DNA of 64,000 nucleotides, from the NCBI RefSeq assembly GCF_000374825.1, contig NZ_KB895376.1, positions 375,460-439,459 on the forward strand, given 5' to 3'. The position numbers were made by a program, and so were the translations under genes. The stretch's first letter is position 1. Every line of letters starts with the position of its first letter. This document shows positions 1-8,032 of this stretch, one piece after another. Source of the stretch: Paenibacillus sanguinis 2301083 = DSM 16941 (GTDB lineage Bacteria > Bacillota > Bacilli > Paenibacillales > Paenibacillaceae). The notes below the pieces were generated by a model. That model did no database searches and was not told the DNA's origin. It worked only from the letters and a program-made list of their open reading frames with translations.

Positions 1-293
1 GGGAATCCGATTCTCACGGTCCCGCGTTCCGGGTCAAGATATTCATCGATCTCCTGCTGTGCCTGCTCGATCAGCTTCATCAGCTGTTCCATTCGTCTCA
101 GGAACTGCCGTCCTATCGGCGTCAATTTCACCTTGCGCCCTTCATGAACGAACAAATCTACCCCAAGCTCGGATTCCAGCTTGAAGATCTGCCTGCTCAC
201 CGCCGACTGCGACACATGCAGCGCATAAGATGCCTCAGTGACATGCTCCAGCTTGGCCGTTTCGATAAAATATTGAATTTGCCGCAGCTCCAT
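1..293 (-). CDS. LysR-family transcriptional regulator, N-terminal part (cut by window edge)
   Basis: The minus strand reads MELRQIQYFIETAKLEHVTE and continues through a LysR winged helix-turn-helix containing SQSAVSRQIFKLE and then LGVDLFVHEGRKVKLTPIG, the classic DNA-binding domain of this family. The open frame runs off the left edge after about 97 residues, so the effector-binding domain is not visible and no inducer can be proposed. The ATG at 293 is preceded by a purine-rich GGGGGTGAAGGG stretch. The gene is transcribed away from cydC and is separated from the cyd operon by a terminator, so it need not regulate cyd. Confidence 0.9.
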   Translation of the reverse strand, partial: MELRQIQYFIETAKLEHVTEASYALHVSQSAVSRQIFKLESELGVDLFVHEGRKVKLTPIGRQFLRRMEQLMKLIEQAQQEIDEYLDPERGTVRIGF

Positions 294-487
294 TCCCTTC
301 ACCCCCGCTTGCTCATTTTCACTAACTATAGAATGATCCTGACTCTTCCAAAATTATTCCAAGTCCGTTCGGAGTCTAAGCAACTTCACATTCCGTGTAA
401 ATAGTTTAAATATCATTATATCGACTTCACCCGGGAAACGAAAGCCAAGAAAGCGATTTCCCTTTTCTTGACGAAATGAGCGCGCGA

Positions 488-525
488 AAAGGCGGTACAG
501 GTCTTCCTCCTGCACCGCCTTTTTA
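488..525 (-). terminator. Rho-independent terminator of the cyd operon (works on either strand)
   Basis: GGCGGTACAGG pairs with CCTGCACCGCC around a short loop and is followed by T-runs on both strands. It lies just beyond the cydC stop codon on the minus strand. The remaining bases of the 294-581 gap carry no gene that I can see. Confidence 0.8.
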
Positions 526-581
526 ATAGTTCAACAATTAAGCATGTAGCTCAGCTGCTATTCTTCTTCACCACTAGCGTC

Positions 582-2477
582 CTAGGCTTCCGGACGGTCC
601 AGCCGATAAAGATTACGGTATCTCGGCTCCTTCTCTAACAGTTCGGCATGAGTGCCGCGCATGACAATATGACCATGCTCCATAAAGATCACTTCGTCCA
701 TCTGCTCTGCACCTACCAGATGATGCGTCACCCAAATCAGCGACTTGCCTTGCGTCGTACGGAAGACCGTAGACAACAGTTCACGCTCGGTCCGAGGGTC
801 TAGCCCAACCGTTGGCTCATCCAGAATCAGCACCGGCGTATCCTGAAGCAGCACGCGAGCCAGGGCTACGCGCTGCCGTTCTCCGCCAGAGAAGCGTTGT
901 CCCGTTTCGCGCATCGGCGTATCCAGGCCCTTCGGCAGCGCAGCGATGAGCGGGCCAAGCTGCGCGGCTTCCGCGGCGCGCAGCACTTCCTCGTCCGTGG
1001 CCTCGGCCCGGCCAAGGCGGATATTGTTCGCCACCGTCGTGTCGAACAGATGGGGGCTTTGATTCAGGACGGAGATGACCTCCGCCACCCGGTCGCCCCA
1101 GGCGGACGCGGATACGCCATTAATCGTCACCGTCCCGGCATTTGGGGCAAGCGCCCCCTGGATCAGCTTCAGCAGCGTCGACTTGCCGGCGCCACTGCGC
1201 CCGATCACCGCCACCCGCTTGCCCTGCGGGATGTCCAGCGACACGCCGTCTACCGAGGCGTCGTCGTGCCCGGCGTAAGCGAAGCGTACGCCGTCCAGGC
1301 GCAGCGCAGCTGCGCTTGGCGCGGGCGCGGCGAAGGCTACCGCCATGCCCGCCGCGGTGGGCTCCGGCGCGGCTGAATGCGCCGCCTCGCCGTCAGGCGT
1401 GCCGGGCGAGCCTGCGTCGCCATGGCCAACCAAGTCCGGCTCGCGTGTTCCCGCAGCCGGGTCCAGTGGCGCAGCGCCAGAACCAGCGCTGCCGCCAGCG
1501 TCTCCCCCCGCGGCCGCCTCGCCGCCCCCGCTCGCAATGCGCGCGAGGCGTTCCAGCGACACGCGGTATTGCGGCGTGCGCTCCACCGCTTCGGAGACGG
1601 GCAAGAAGGCGTCTGCCAGCGGGAAGACGGTCAGCACGAACGCTGCGATCAGCGTGACGTCCATCTGTCCTTCCAGCGCCTGGCCGCCTGCCCAATACAC
1701 CATCGACACCGCGATCAGCCCCACTACAAGCTGGCCTATCAAGCTGCGCCAACGCGCCCAGGACCGCAGGCGGCGGTCTTTGCGGGCCACCGCTGCCTCA
1801 TCCTGCTCGTAGGCGGCAAGGAACTCCGCAGAGCGGCCGCTGATCATCCAATCCCCAATGCCCATGACGGCATCGGTTAATGTCTGATACAAGCCATTGC
1901 GCTCCCGTTTCACTTCCTCGTTCAGACGGCGAGTCAGCCATAACGAGAAATATGGGAGCAAGAAGACCAATACTAACAAATAAGCCGCCAGCAGCAGGGC
2001 AAACGTAGCGTCGAACATCCCTATGGCAATCACTACAGCCGCATACAAAATGAGCGCTACTACGCTTGGAAATACGGTACGAATATATACATTTTGCAAT
2101 TGCTCAATATCATCAGCCAGCGCTCCCAAAATATCTCCGGTACGGTAACGCGAACGCAAGAATAAAGCCTGAGGCTCTAGCACACGGTACAGGCGCACCC
2201 GCATCCGGGCCAGAATTCTCAGCACCGTATCATGCCCCACTAACCGTTCGACATAGTGAATGACCGCACGGCTGATTCCAAAGGTTCGCACCCCTACAAT
2301 CGGCACGTACACAAGCAAGATATTATAGGGCTGTAGCGCAGACTTGGAAATCAGGAAGCCGGAGGTAAACATCAGCATCGCCGCTGCCAGCAGCGTTAGC
2401 GTACCCAGCAGCAAGTAGAGAGCTAAACGTCCGCTGTAGATACGAAAATAAGGACGAATCCAGGATTGCCGGTTCAT
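582..2477 (-). CDS. cydC: CydC, ABC exporter subunit for cytochrome bd assembly
   Basis: This is a 631-residue half-transporter: about six membrane segments in residues 15-290, then a nucleotide-binding domain with Walker A GRSGAGKS (426-433), signature FSGGE (529-533), Walker B LILDEP (550-555) and the H-loop His pair near 585. With CydD it forms the inner-membrane exporter of glutathione/cysteine-type thiols needed for cytochrome bd maturation. It overlaps cydD by 4 bases (ATGA), implying coupled translation. Residues about 316-390, between the membrane and ATPase domains, are an unusual Gly/Ala/Pro-rich linker encoded by visibly GC-rich DNA, making the protein longer than CydC usually is. 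The many antisense frames here result from that composition. Confidence 0.93.
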   Translation of the reverse strand: MNRQSWIRPYFRIYSGRLALYLLLGTLTLLAAAMLMFTSGFLISKSALQPYNILLVYVPIVGVRTFGISRAVIHYVERLVGHDTVLRILARMRVRLYRVLEPQALFLRSRYRTGDILGALADDIEQLQNVYIRTVFPSVVALILYAAVVIAIGMFDATFALLLAAYLLVLVFLLPYFSLWLTRRLNEEVKRERNGLYQTLTDAVMGIGDWMISGRSAEFLAAYEQDEAAVARKDRRLRSWARWRSLIGQLVVGLIAVSMVYWAGGQALEGQMDVTLIAAFVLTVFPLADAFLPVSEAVERTPQYRVSLERLARIASGGGEAAAGGDAGGSAGSGAAPLDPAAGTREPDLVGHGDAGSPGTPDGEAAHSAAPEPTAAGMAVAFAAPAPSAAALRLDGVRFAYAGHDDASVDGVSLDIPQGKRVAVIGRSGAGKSTLLKLIQGALAPNAGTVTINGVSASAWGDRVAEVISVLNQSPHLFDTTVANNIRLGRAEATDEEVLRAAEAAQLGPLIAALPKGLDTPMRETGQRFSGGERQRVALARVLLQDTPVLILDEPTVGLDPRTERELLSTVFRTTQGKSLIWVTHHLVGAEQMDEVIFMEHGHIVMRGTHAELLEKEPRYRNLYRLDRPEA

Positions 2478-4210
2478 ATGATCTCCTCCCGCTGCGCTGT
2501 GACCATAGCATAGTAAGCTCCTCGAAGGGCCAGCAGTTCCTCATGGGTGCCCGTCTCCGCCACATGCCCCTGCTCCATAACTACAATTCGATCCATTTGC
2601 CGCATCCAGTGGAGCCGATGCGTAGCAAGGATGACCAGCTTCCCTTCAAATAGAGGCAGCATGGCGCTCTTCAATTCATATTCCGTCTCAATGTCCAAAT
2701 GAGCGGTTGGTTCGTCGAGCAAAATAATCGGTCTACGGCTTAGCAGGGCACGGGCCAGGGCTATGCGCTGTTCCTGACCGCCGCTAAGAGAACGGCCGCC
2801 TCCGCCAATGGGTTCATCCAGTCCTTTTGGCAGACTGTCCACCAGACCTCCCAGCCCAGCCGCAACTGCCGCACGCTCCACCTCCGCCAGGGAAGCCTCT
2901 GGAGCGTTAAAGCGAATATTTTCCGCTAACGTATGGCTGAATATATAGGGACTCTGCGGAATATAGGTGATTTGCTGCCGCCAGCCGGTCGAGGTCAAAT
3001 CGCCAAGCGGCACCCCGTTCAGCTCAAAGCCGCCGGAGCTTGGGCGCAAGAAGCCGCCGAGAACGTCGATCAGCGTCGATTTGCCTGCCCCGCTCTCGCC
3101 AATGATGCCAATCTTCCCCATGCCGGTAAAATCCAGCTCAACTTCCTCCAAAGAAGACTTCCCGCCTCTCTCATGAGTCACACCAATCCCCTGCAAACGA
3201 AGCACGCTTTCCTCTGTCCACTCGGTGATTGCTTCCGGTGGTACAGTGGCGGCTCGATCCGCTTCCTCCATCCCGGCTGCTACAATCGCGTTCATTGCTT
3301 CACCCGCTTCCTTCCCGTCCAGGGTCGCATGGAAATCTGCGCCAACCATTCGGACCGGCAAAAAATATTCTGGAGCCAGAATCAGCACAGTTAATGCAGG
3401 AAGCAATGCCATATCCCCATTGACCAGACGCAGCCCCAGGCTGACCGCCACCGAAGCGACAGACAGCATCGTGAAGAAGTCCAGGGCGAAGGAAGAAAGA
3501 AAGGCCACTCGCAGCGTACGCAGCGTTGCCAGACGGTAGGAGTCGCTCACCTTGGCAATGGAAGCTTCATGCGTTTTACTGCGGCCCAGAAATTTGAGCG
3601 TTTCCAAGCCTCGTAACGAATCTACAAAGTGATTGGACAAGGTACGGTACGATTTCAATTGGCGTTCCGTCTGCTTGCGGGCAGCCAGTCCAACCAGAAT
3701 CATGAACACGATCAATATTGGCATTGTAATAAATAGAATTACTCCGGAAGCCACATCCAACATAAACACATAAGCCAGCACCAATATCGGCGTTACCCCG
3801 GTGGCCAGCATACGCGGCAGGAACAGCTCCAAATAATTGCGGTACTTGGTCACACCCTCCAGTACGAGCGTAACCAGATTACCCGTGCCTTCCTTCCCTG
3901 CAAAGCGCGGCCCCAGCTCAAACAGCTTGTCCAGCACCTGCTTGCGCAGGTCACGCCCCGTCCGCTCGGCGAAGGAGTACGCGGTCTTTTGCTGCATCAT
4001 TCCACATAATTGTCTAATGATAAAAGCAAGCAGGAACAAACCGGCCCCGCCGGCTTGTTCCTGCAGCTTGGCTCCGGCAAACAGGGCGGAGATGATCTCC
4101 GCCAGCCATTTAGCCTGCCCGATAATGGCAACACTTTGAATTAGAGTCAGCAAGGCCATGATTACCATGACCGGCTTGATGCCTTGAAGTTTCATTAAAC
4201 CACGGCCCAT
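2474..4210 (-). CDS. cydD: CydD, ABC exporter subunit for cytochrome bd assembly
   Basis: A 578-residue ABC half-transporter with an N-terminal membrane domain (to about residue 290) and an ATPase domain with Walker A GESGAGKST (371-379), a LSGGQ signature and ILLDEPT Walker B. It is the partner of CydC and acts in the cytoplasmic membrane. The start ATG overlaps the cydB stop by one base (TAATG), and the 3' end overlaps cydC by four. The gene order cydA-B-D-C follows the Bacillus cydABCD operon, where the two ABC genes follow the oxidase subunits. An alternative start at the sixth codon (MKLQGIK) cannot be excluded, because neither site has a strong ribosome binding site. Confidence 0.93.
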   Translation of the reverse strand: MGRGLMKLQGIKPVMVIMALLTLIQSVAIIGQAKWLAEIISALFAGAKLQEQAGGAGLFLLAFIIRQLCGMMQQKTAYSFAERTGRDLRKQVLDKLFELGPRFAGKEGTGNLVTLVLEGVTKYRNYLELFLPRMLATGVTPILVLAYVFMLDVASGVILFITMPILIVFMILVGLAARKQTERQLKSYRTLSNHFVDSLRGLETLKFLGRSKTHEASIAKVSDSYRLATLRTLRVAFLSSFALDFFTMLSVASVAVSLGLRLVNGDMALLPALTVLILAPEYFLPVRMVGADFHATLDGKEAGEAMNAIVAAGMEEADRAATVPPEAITEWTEESVLRLQGIGVTHERGGKSSLEEVELDFTGMGKIGIIGESGAGKSTLIDVLGGFLRPSSGGFELNGVPLGDLTSTGWRQQITYIPQSPYIFSHTLAENIRFNAPEASLAEVERAAVAAGLGGLVDSLPKGLDEPIGGGGRSLSGGQEQRIALARALLSRRPIILLDEPTAHLDIETEYELKSAMLPLFEGKLVILATHRLHWMRQMDRIVVMEQGHVAETGTHEELLALRGAYYAMVTAQREEII

Positions 4211-5226
4211 TAATATTCCAAATGCTCCTTCTCATGTACACGTTTGTGAAATACGAAGTAACTCCAGATCTGATAGCCAAGCACGAACGGCAGCAAACTT
4301 AAGGCCACAATGGTCATGACCTTCAATGAATACTGGCCGGACGCAGCGTTATGAATCGTCAGGGAGAAGGCTTCGCTAAGCGAACTCACCATCACGCGCG
4401 GGAACAACCCGATGAATACTGCGGAAATCGCTAGCGCAATCAACGTTCCGGTCATTCCGAAGGCCCAGCCATCCCGCTGCTTGGCAATAAACCAACCTGC
4501 CAGCAAAAGAGCCACTACCCCCAGTATAGCTACAACACCTAGCAAAACGCCACGAATTTTAAATACATCGGTCTCAAAAAATGTAAGCGTCCCGAAGATA
4601 ACAAGGATTACAGCCAGTGGAATCAGCAGCTTGCCAGCCAATTTATTGGCCCGTTGCTGCAAGCTGCCGGTCGTACGCAAGGAAGCAAACAATAAGCCAT
4701 GTACAAGGCACAGCATAACGATGGTAATGCCCCCGACCACTGTATACAGGTTGACCATATCGAACAAGCCTGCTCGCATTTCCATATCTGCACCGATCGG
4801 CAAGCCCTTCAACATCCCGGAGAACACCACGCCGAGCAAGAATGGAGGCAGCAAGCTGCCGAAGAAAATCGCGGCATCCCACGTAGACTTCCACTTCTCA
4901 TTGCCAACCTTGCCCCGGAATTCAAAGGCAACACCTCTAGCAATCAAAGCCAGCAGCAGTACAACAAGCGGCGTATAAAAACCGCTGAACATCGTGGCAT
5001 ACCAGTTCGGGAAGGCGGCGAACATCGCCCCGCCTGCGGTTATCAGCCATACCTCGTTGGCATCCCAGAACGGTCCAATGGAATTAATGAGTACCCGGCG
5101 CTCCATGTCGTTTTTAGCCAGGAACCGCGTGCTCATGCCAATTCCAAAGTCAAAGCCCTCCAGGAAGAAGAAACCGACAAACAACACAGCCACCAACACA
5201 AACCATAGCTCATTAAGAGACAACAT
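4210..5226 (-). CDS. cydB: Cytochrome bd ubiquinol/menaquinol oxidase subunit II
   Basis: A 338-residue membrane protein starting MLSLNELWFVLVAVLFVGFF, with the typical FLEGFDFGIG motif of subunit II and about eight or nine membrane helices. It pairs with CydA in the high-affinity terminal oxidase that reduces oxygen with quinol electrons. The ATG at 5226 is chosen over the upstream in-frame start at 5286 because AAGGAGGG lies just before it and the shorter protein matches the family N-terminus. It overlaps the cydA 3' end by 14 bases. Confidence 0.95.
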   Translation of the reverse strand: MLSLNELWFVLVAVLFVGFFFLEGFDFGIGMSTRFLAKNDMERRVLINSIGPFWDANEVWLITAGGAMFAAFPNWYATMFSGFYTPLVVLLLALIARGVAFEFRGKVGNEKWKSTWDAAIFFGSLLPPFLLGVVFSGMLKGLPIGADMEMRAGLFDMVNLYTVVGGITIVMLCLVHGLLFASLRTTGSLQQRANKLAGKLLIPLAVILVIFGTLTFFETDVFKIRGVLLGVVAILGVVALLLAGWFIAKQRDGWAFGMTGTLIALAISAVFIGLFPRVMVSSLSEAFSLTIHNAASGQYSLKVMTIVALSLLPFVLGYQIWSYFVFHKRVHEKEHLEY

Positions 5227-6622
5227 GATAACCCTCCTTGCCGAACGGGTCCTGCGAAGTTTCGGAGCCGTCATTTTCCTCGTCATTTGGTCCTTTCTTA
5301 ATAACCTTGACGAACAAGTAAGTCATTACTGCGCCCAGCACAGCATAAATAGCCGTAAAAGCAATCAGCGAGAACAGGATTTGACCTCCGGTAACCGAGG
5401 GTGAAATACTATCCTTGGTCTGCATCAGCCCAAAGACCGTCCATGGCTGGCGCCCGATCTCCGTCATGATCCAGCCCGAAGTGTTGGCGATAAACGGCAG
5501 TGAGATCGACCACAGCATAATGCGATAGAACCATTTGTTAGGACGATCCAGCTTCTTCCGCCAAGCCAGATACGTTCCGTACAAGCCCAGCACAATCATC
5601 AAGCTGCCGGCTGCAACCATGATGCGGAAGCTCCAGAAGGTCGTCCGTACGGGAGGAATATAATCCCCTGGACCATAGGTCTGTTCATATTCAGCCTGCA
5701 ATTCGTTCATGCCTTTGACCTCACCCGAGAACTTACTGTAGGACAAGAAGCTAAGCAGGTAAGGAATTTTGATTTCAAAGTCGTTCTTCCCGCCAGCGGA
5801 ATCGATGTGCGCATAAACCGTCCAGGGTGCCGGGTCTCCGGACTCGCCCCATAACCCTTCCGTAGCAGCCATCTTCATCGGCTGCGTCTCAACAAGGTAT
5901 TGTGCTTGTTGATGCCCGAACAACGCTGTGGCAAAAGATGAGACAAGCGCTACAATAATAGCGATGTTAAATGATTTCTTGAAAAATTCGGCATCGTGGC
6001 GTTTTAGCAGCTTGTAGGCGCTAACGCCAGCAATCAGAAAAGCTCCTGTAGCAAAGGCTCCGAGCACCGTATGCGGAAATTCAACCCATAGCTGGCCGTT
6101 GCCCAGCAAAGCAAAGAAGTCATTCATCTCCGCACGTCCATTATTGATCTCAAATCCAACCGGACGCTGCATAAAGGAGTTAGCGGCCAGAATCCAGAAC
6201 GCCGATACCGTCGTTCCCAGAGCTACCAACCAAATACACAGCAAGTGAACCTTCTTCGACAAGCGGTCCCAGCCAAAAATCCATAATCCGATAAACGTCG
6301 ATTCCATAAAGAAGGCGAACAGCGCCTCCACAGCAAGTGGTGCCCCAAACACATCTCCTACAAATCTGGAGTAATCCGACCAGTTCATCCCGAACTGGAA
6401 CTCCTGAAGAATCCCCGTCACGACCCCTACCGCAAAATTGATTAGGAATAGTTTCCCCCAGAACTTGGCCATCCGTTTGTATTGTTCTTTTCCTTTCACC
6501 ACATACATCGTCTCCATAATCGCGATCAGGAGTACCAGACCGATAGACAAGGGAACGAAGAAGAAATGAAAAATCGTGGTGATTGCAAACTGAAGGCGTG
6601 CAAGCATAACCGGATCGAGCAT
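5213..6622 (-). CDS. cydA: Cytochrome bd oxidase subunit I
   Basis: A 469-residue membrane protein with the subunit I hallmarks: His19 in the first helix and His184 as heme ligand candidates, Glu99 and Glu107 in the segment leading to FFMESTFIGLWIFGW, and the conserved TEIGRQPW segment late in the protein. It carries the hemes and the quinol site of the bd oxidase. It is the first gene of cydABDC on the minus strand. The upstream region has overlapping Rex-type inverted repeats, which fits induction when NADH/NAD is high or oxygen is low. The ATG at 6622 is preceded by AGGGAAAG. Confidence 0.96.
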   Translation of the reverse strand: MLDPVMLARLQFAITTIFHFFFVPLSIGLVLLIAIMETMYVVKGKEQYKRMAKFWGKLFLINFAVGVVTGILQEFQFGMNWSDYSRFVGDVFGAPLAVEALFAFFMESTFIGLWIFGWDRLSKKVHLLCIWLVALGTTVSAFWILAANSFMQRPVGFEINNGRAEMNDFFALLGNGQLWVEFPHTVLGAFATGAFLIAGVSAYKLLKRHDAEFFKKSFNIAIIVALVSSFATALFGHQQAQYLVETQPMKMAATEGLWGESGDPAPWTVYAHIDSAGGKNDFEIKIPYLLSFLSYSKFSGEVKGMNELQAEYEQTYGPGDYIPPVRTTFWSFRIMVAAGSLMIVLGLYGTYLAWRKKLDRPNKWFYRIMLWSISLPFIANTSGWIMTEIGRQPWTVFGLMQTKDSISPSVTGGQILFSLIAFTAIYAVLGAVMTYLFVKVIKKGPNDEENDGSETSQDPFGKEGYHVVS

Positions 6623-6706
6623 TTCTTTCCCTACTTTCTAATAATTATTATCTAATGTGAATTCTATCACCAGGCAATAAAAACGAACGCAAAAATTGCA
6701 ATAATT

Positions 6707-6738
6707 TTGTGACAGAAATCACATGATAAATGTCACAA
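6707..6738 (-). promoter_or_regulatory. Two overlapping Rex-like operators upstream of cydA
   Basis: TTGTGACAGAAATCACAT (6707-6724) is a TTGTGA-N6-TCACAA-type inverted repeat with one mismatch. On the other strand TTGTGA-N6-TCATGT occupies 6721-6738. A lone TTGTGA half site lies at 6806-6811. Rex represses cydABCD in Bacillus through multiple such sites. The TGTGA-N6-TCACA core also resembles CRP/FNR-type sites, but the gene context favours Rex. They lie 85-116 bases upstream of the cydA start, in the 314-base gap 6623-6936, which holds no gene. Confidence 0.65.
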
Positions 6739-6892
6739 TGATCTTGTATGACGTAAAAACCGCGCCATTACAGTATTTTTTAGACCCCACCAACTTTTGA
6801 CATTTTTGTGACTAACCCCGCCCTCACTTATTCCGTAAAACCAAGCGATCTGTCCTGTTAAGAACAAGCTTGCATAAATCACTATATTATCT

Positions 6893-6911
6893 GATAATAA
6901 TTATCATTATC
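6893..6911 (+). promoter_or_regulatory. Fur box
   Basis: GATAATAATTATCATTATC matches the classical 19-base Fur consensus at 17 of 19 positions by eye. It lies 25 bases before the start codon of the siderophore-binding lipoprotein, where a bound repressor would block transcription or early elongation under iron sufficiency. Confidence 0.85.
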
Positions 6912-6936
6912 GTCGAGTGATAGGGGAGAATATGTT

Positions 6937-7959
6937 ATGAAGAGAAATGCAAAATTTATGTTAGCTTTAGCCTTGCTGCTAGGACTAACTCTCATTGTGG
7001 GTGCGTGTGGAAGCAAGGATACAACGACGCCAGCCACCGGAAATGATGCCAGCTCTGCCAGCAATACCGCCGGGGAGCAAAATGCAAACCAAAACCCCGC
7101 CGATTCAGAGGCTGCCGAACGTGAAGTAACCGACGGTCTCGGCAACAAGGTTGCTGTGCCTGCTCATCCGCAGCGCGTATTAGCTTCTTACCTGGAGGAT
7201 CACTTGGTAGCCCTGGGCGTTACGCCCGTGGCTCAATGGTCCATTGGTGATGGCACATCCTTGCAGGCTTATTTGCAAGATTCACTGAAGGATGTTCCAC
7301 CGGTTCCCTTCGACCTTCCTTTTGAAGCGGTCATGAGCTTTGATCCCGATTTGATCATTCTCGATAGCGCAGACATGGCCACTGGGGACAAATATGAGCA
7401 ATATTCCAAAATCGCACCTACGTATGTAGTTGGAGCAGAACAGAACAATGATTGGCGTAAGGAATTGCTGGTCATAGGAGATGTCTTGAACAAATCTGAG
7501 GAAGCACAGAAGGCATTGGACGAATATGAGGCCAAAGCTACGCAAGCCAAGGAGAGCATTCAACAGAAACTTGGTGATGTATCGGCGGCTGTCATCTGGA
7601 TGACAGAAAAGAACAACTTTATCGTTAATGAGAAGCTGTCCAGTGGCGACGTTATTTACAGTGATCTGGGCATGAAGGTTCCAGCGCAGGTACATGAAAT
7701 TTCTAAAGCCGCTGAAGCCAACTGGAATCCTATCTCCAAGGAGGTTCTGGCCGAACTGGAGGCAGACTACTTATTTATTATCAATGATACGAGCATGACC
7801 AAGGAACAAATGCAAGCCGATCCCATCTGGTCGGGCATTCCTGCCGTGAAGAATGGACATGTCTATGAGAATGCGAGGGATTCTAGCTGGCTGTATACCG
7901 GGGTGGTAGCCAACAGTCGGATCATCGATGATATTCTGAACAGCATCGTATCCCCATAA
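6937..7959 (+). CDS. Iron-siderophore ABC transporter substrate-binding lipoprotein
   Basis: The 340-residue protein has a signal peptide with lipobox VGAC (Cys near residue 24), then a low-complexity Thr/Ala/Asn/Ser-rich tether, then a type III (FecB/FhuD-like) periplasmic-binding fold starting REVTDGLGNKVAVPAHPQRV. It would sit on the outer face of the membrane and deliver ferric siderophore to a permease. The Fur box just upstream supports iron regulation. No permease or ATPase gene is adjacent, so it probably serves a transporter encoded elsewhere. The ATG follows AGGGGAG at good spacing. Confidence 0.9.
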   Translation: MKRNAKFMLALALLLGLTLIVGACGSKDTTTPATGNDASSASNTAGEQNANQNPADSEAAEREVTDGLGNKVAVPAHPQRVLASYLEDHLVALGVTPVAQWSIGDGTSLQAYLQDSLKDVPPVPFDLPFEAVMSFDPDLIILDSADMATGDKYEQYSKIAPTYVVGAEQNNDWRKELLVIGDVLNKSEEAQKALDEYEAKATQAKESIQQKLGDVSAAVIWMTEKNNFIVNEKLSSGDVIYSDLGMKVPAQVHEISKAAEANWNPISKEVLAELEADYLFIINDTSMTKEQMQADPIWSGIPAVKNGHVYENARDSSWLYTGVVANSRIIDDILNSIVSP

Positions 7960-7971
7960 CTTCAAGCCGAA

Positions 7972-8012
7972 CAGGCCCTTGCCAGAGTATTCCGGCAGGG
8001 CCTGTATTATTT
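7972..8012. terminator. Terminator between siderophore-binding gene and convergent ABC permease
   Basis: CAGGCCCTTGCC pairs with GGCAGGGCCTG around a short loop and is followed by a T-rich tail on the plus strand. It serves the plus-strand lipoprotein gene and may also stop the convergent permease transcript. Confidence 0.75.
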
Positions 8013-8032
8013 TATATATGGACTAAGTGCAG

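Noticed and set aside
897-1812. Several long plus-strand and minus-strand open frames within cydC
   Set aside because: They are antisense or frame-shifted shadows created by the GC-rich linker region; they lack ribosome binding sites and the true gene covers them with clear ABC motifs.
6707-6724. CRP/FNR reading of TGTGA-N6-TCACA upstream of cydA
   Set aside because: The pattern fits CRP as well, but cyd control by Rex is established in Bacillus and a second Rex-type repeat overlaps it; CRP-cAMP control is not expected in this group.
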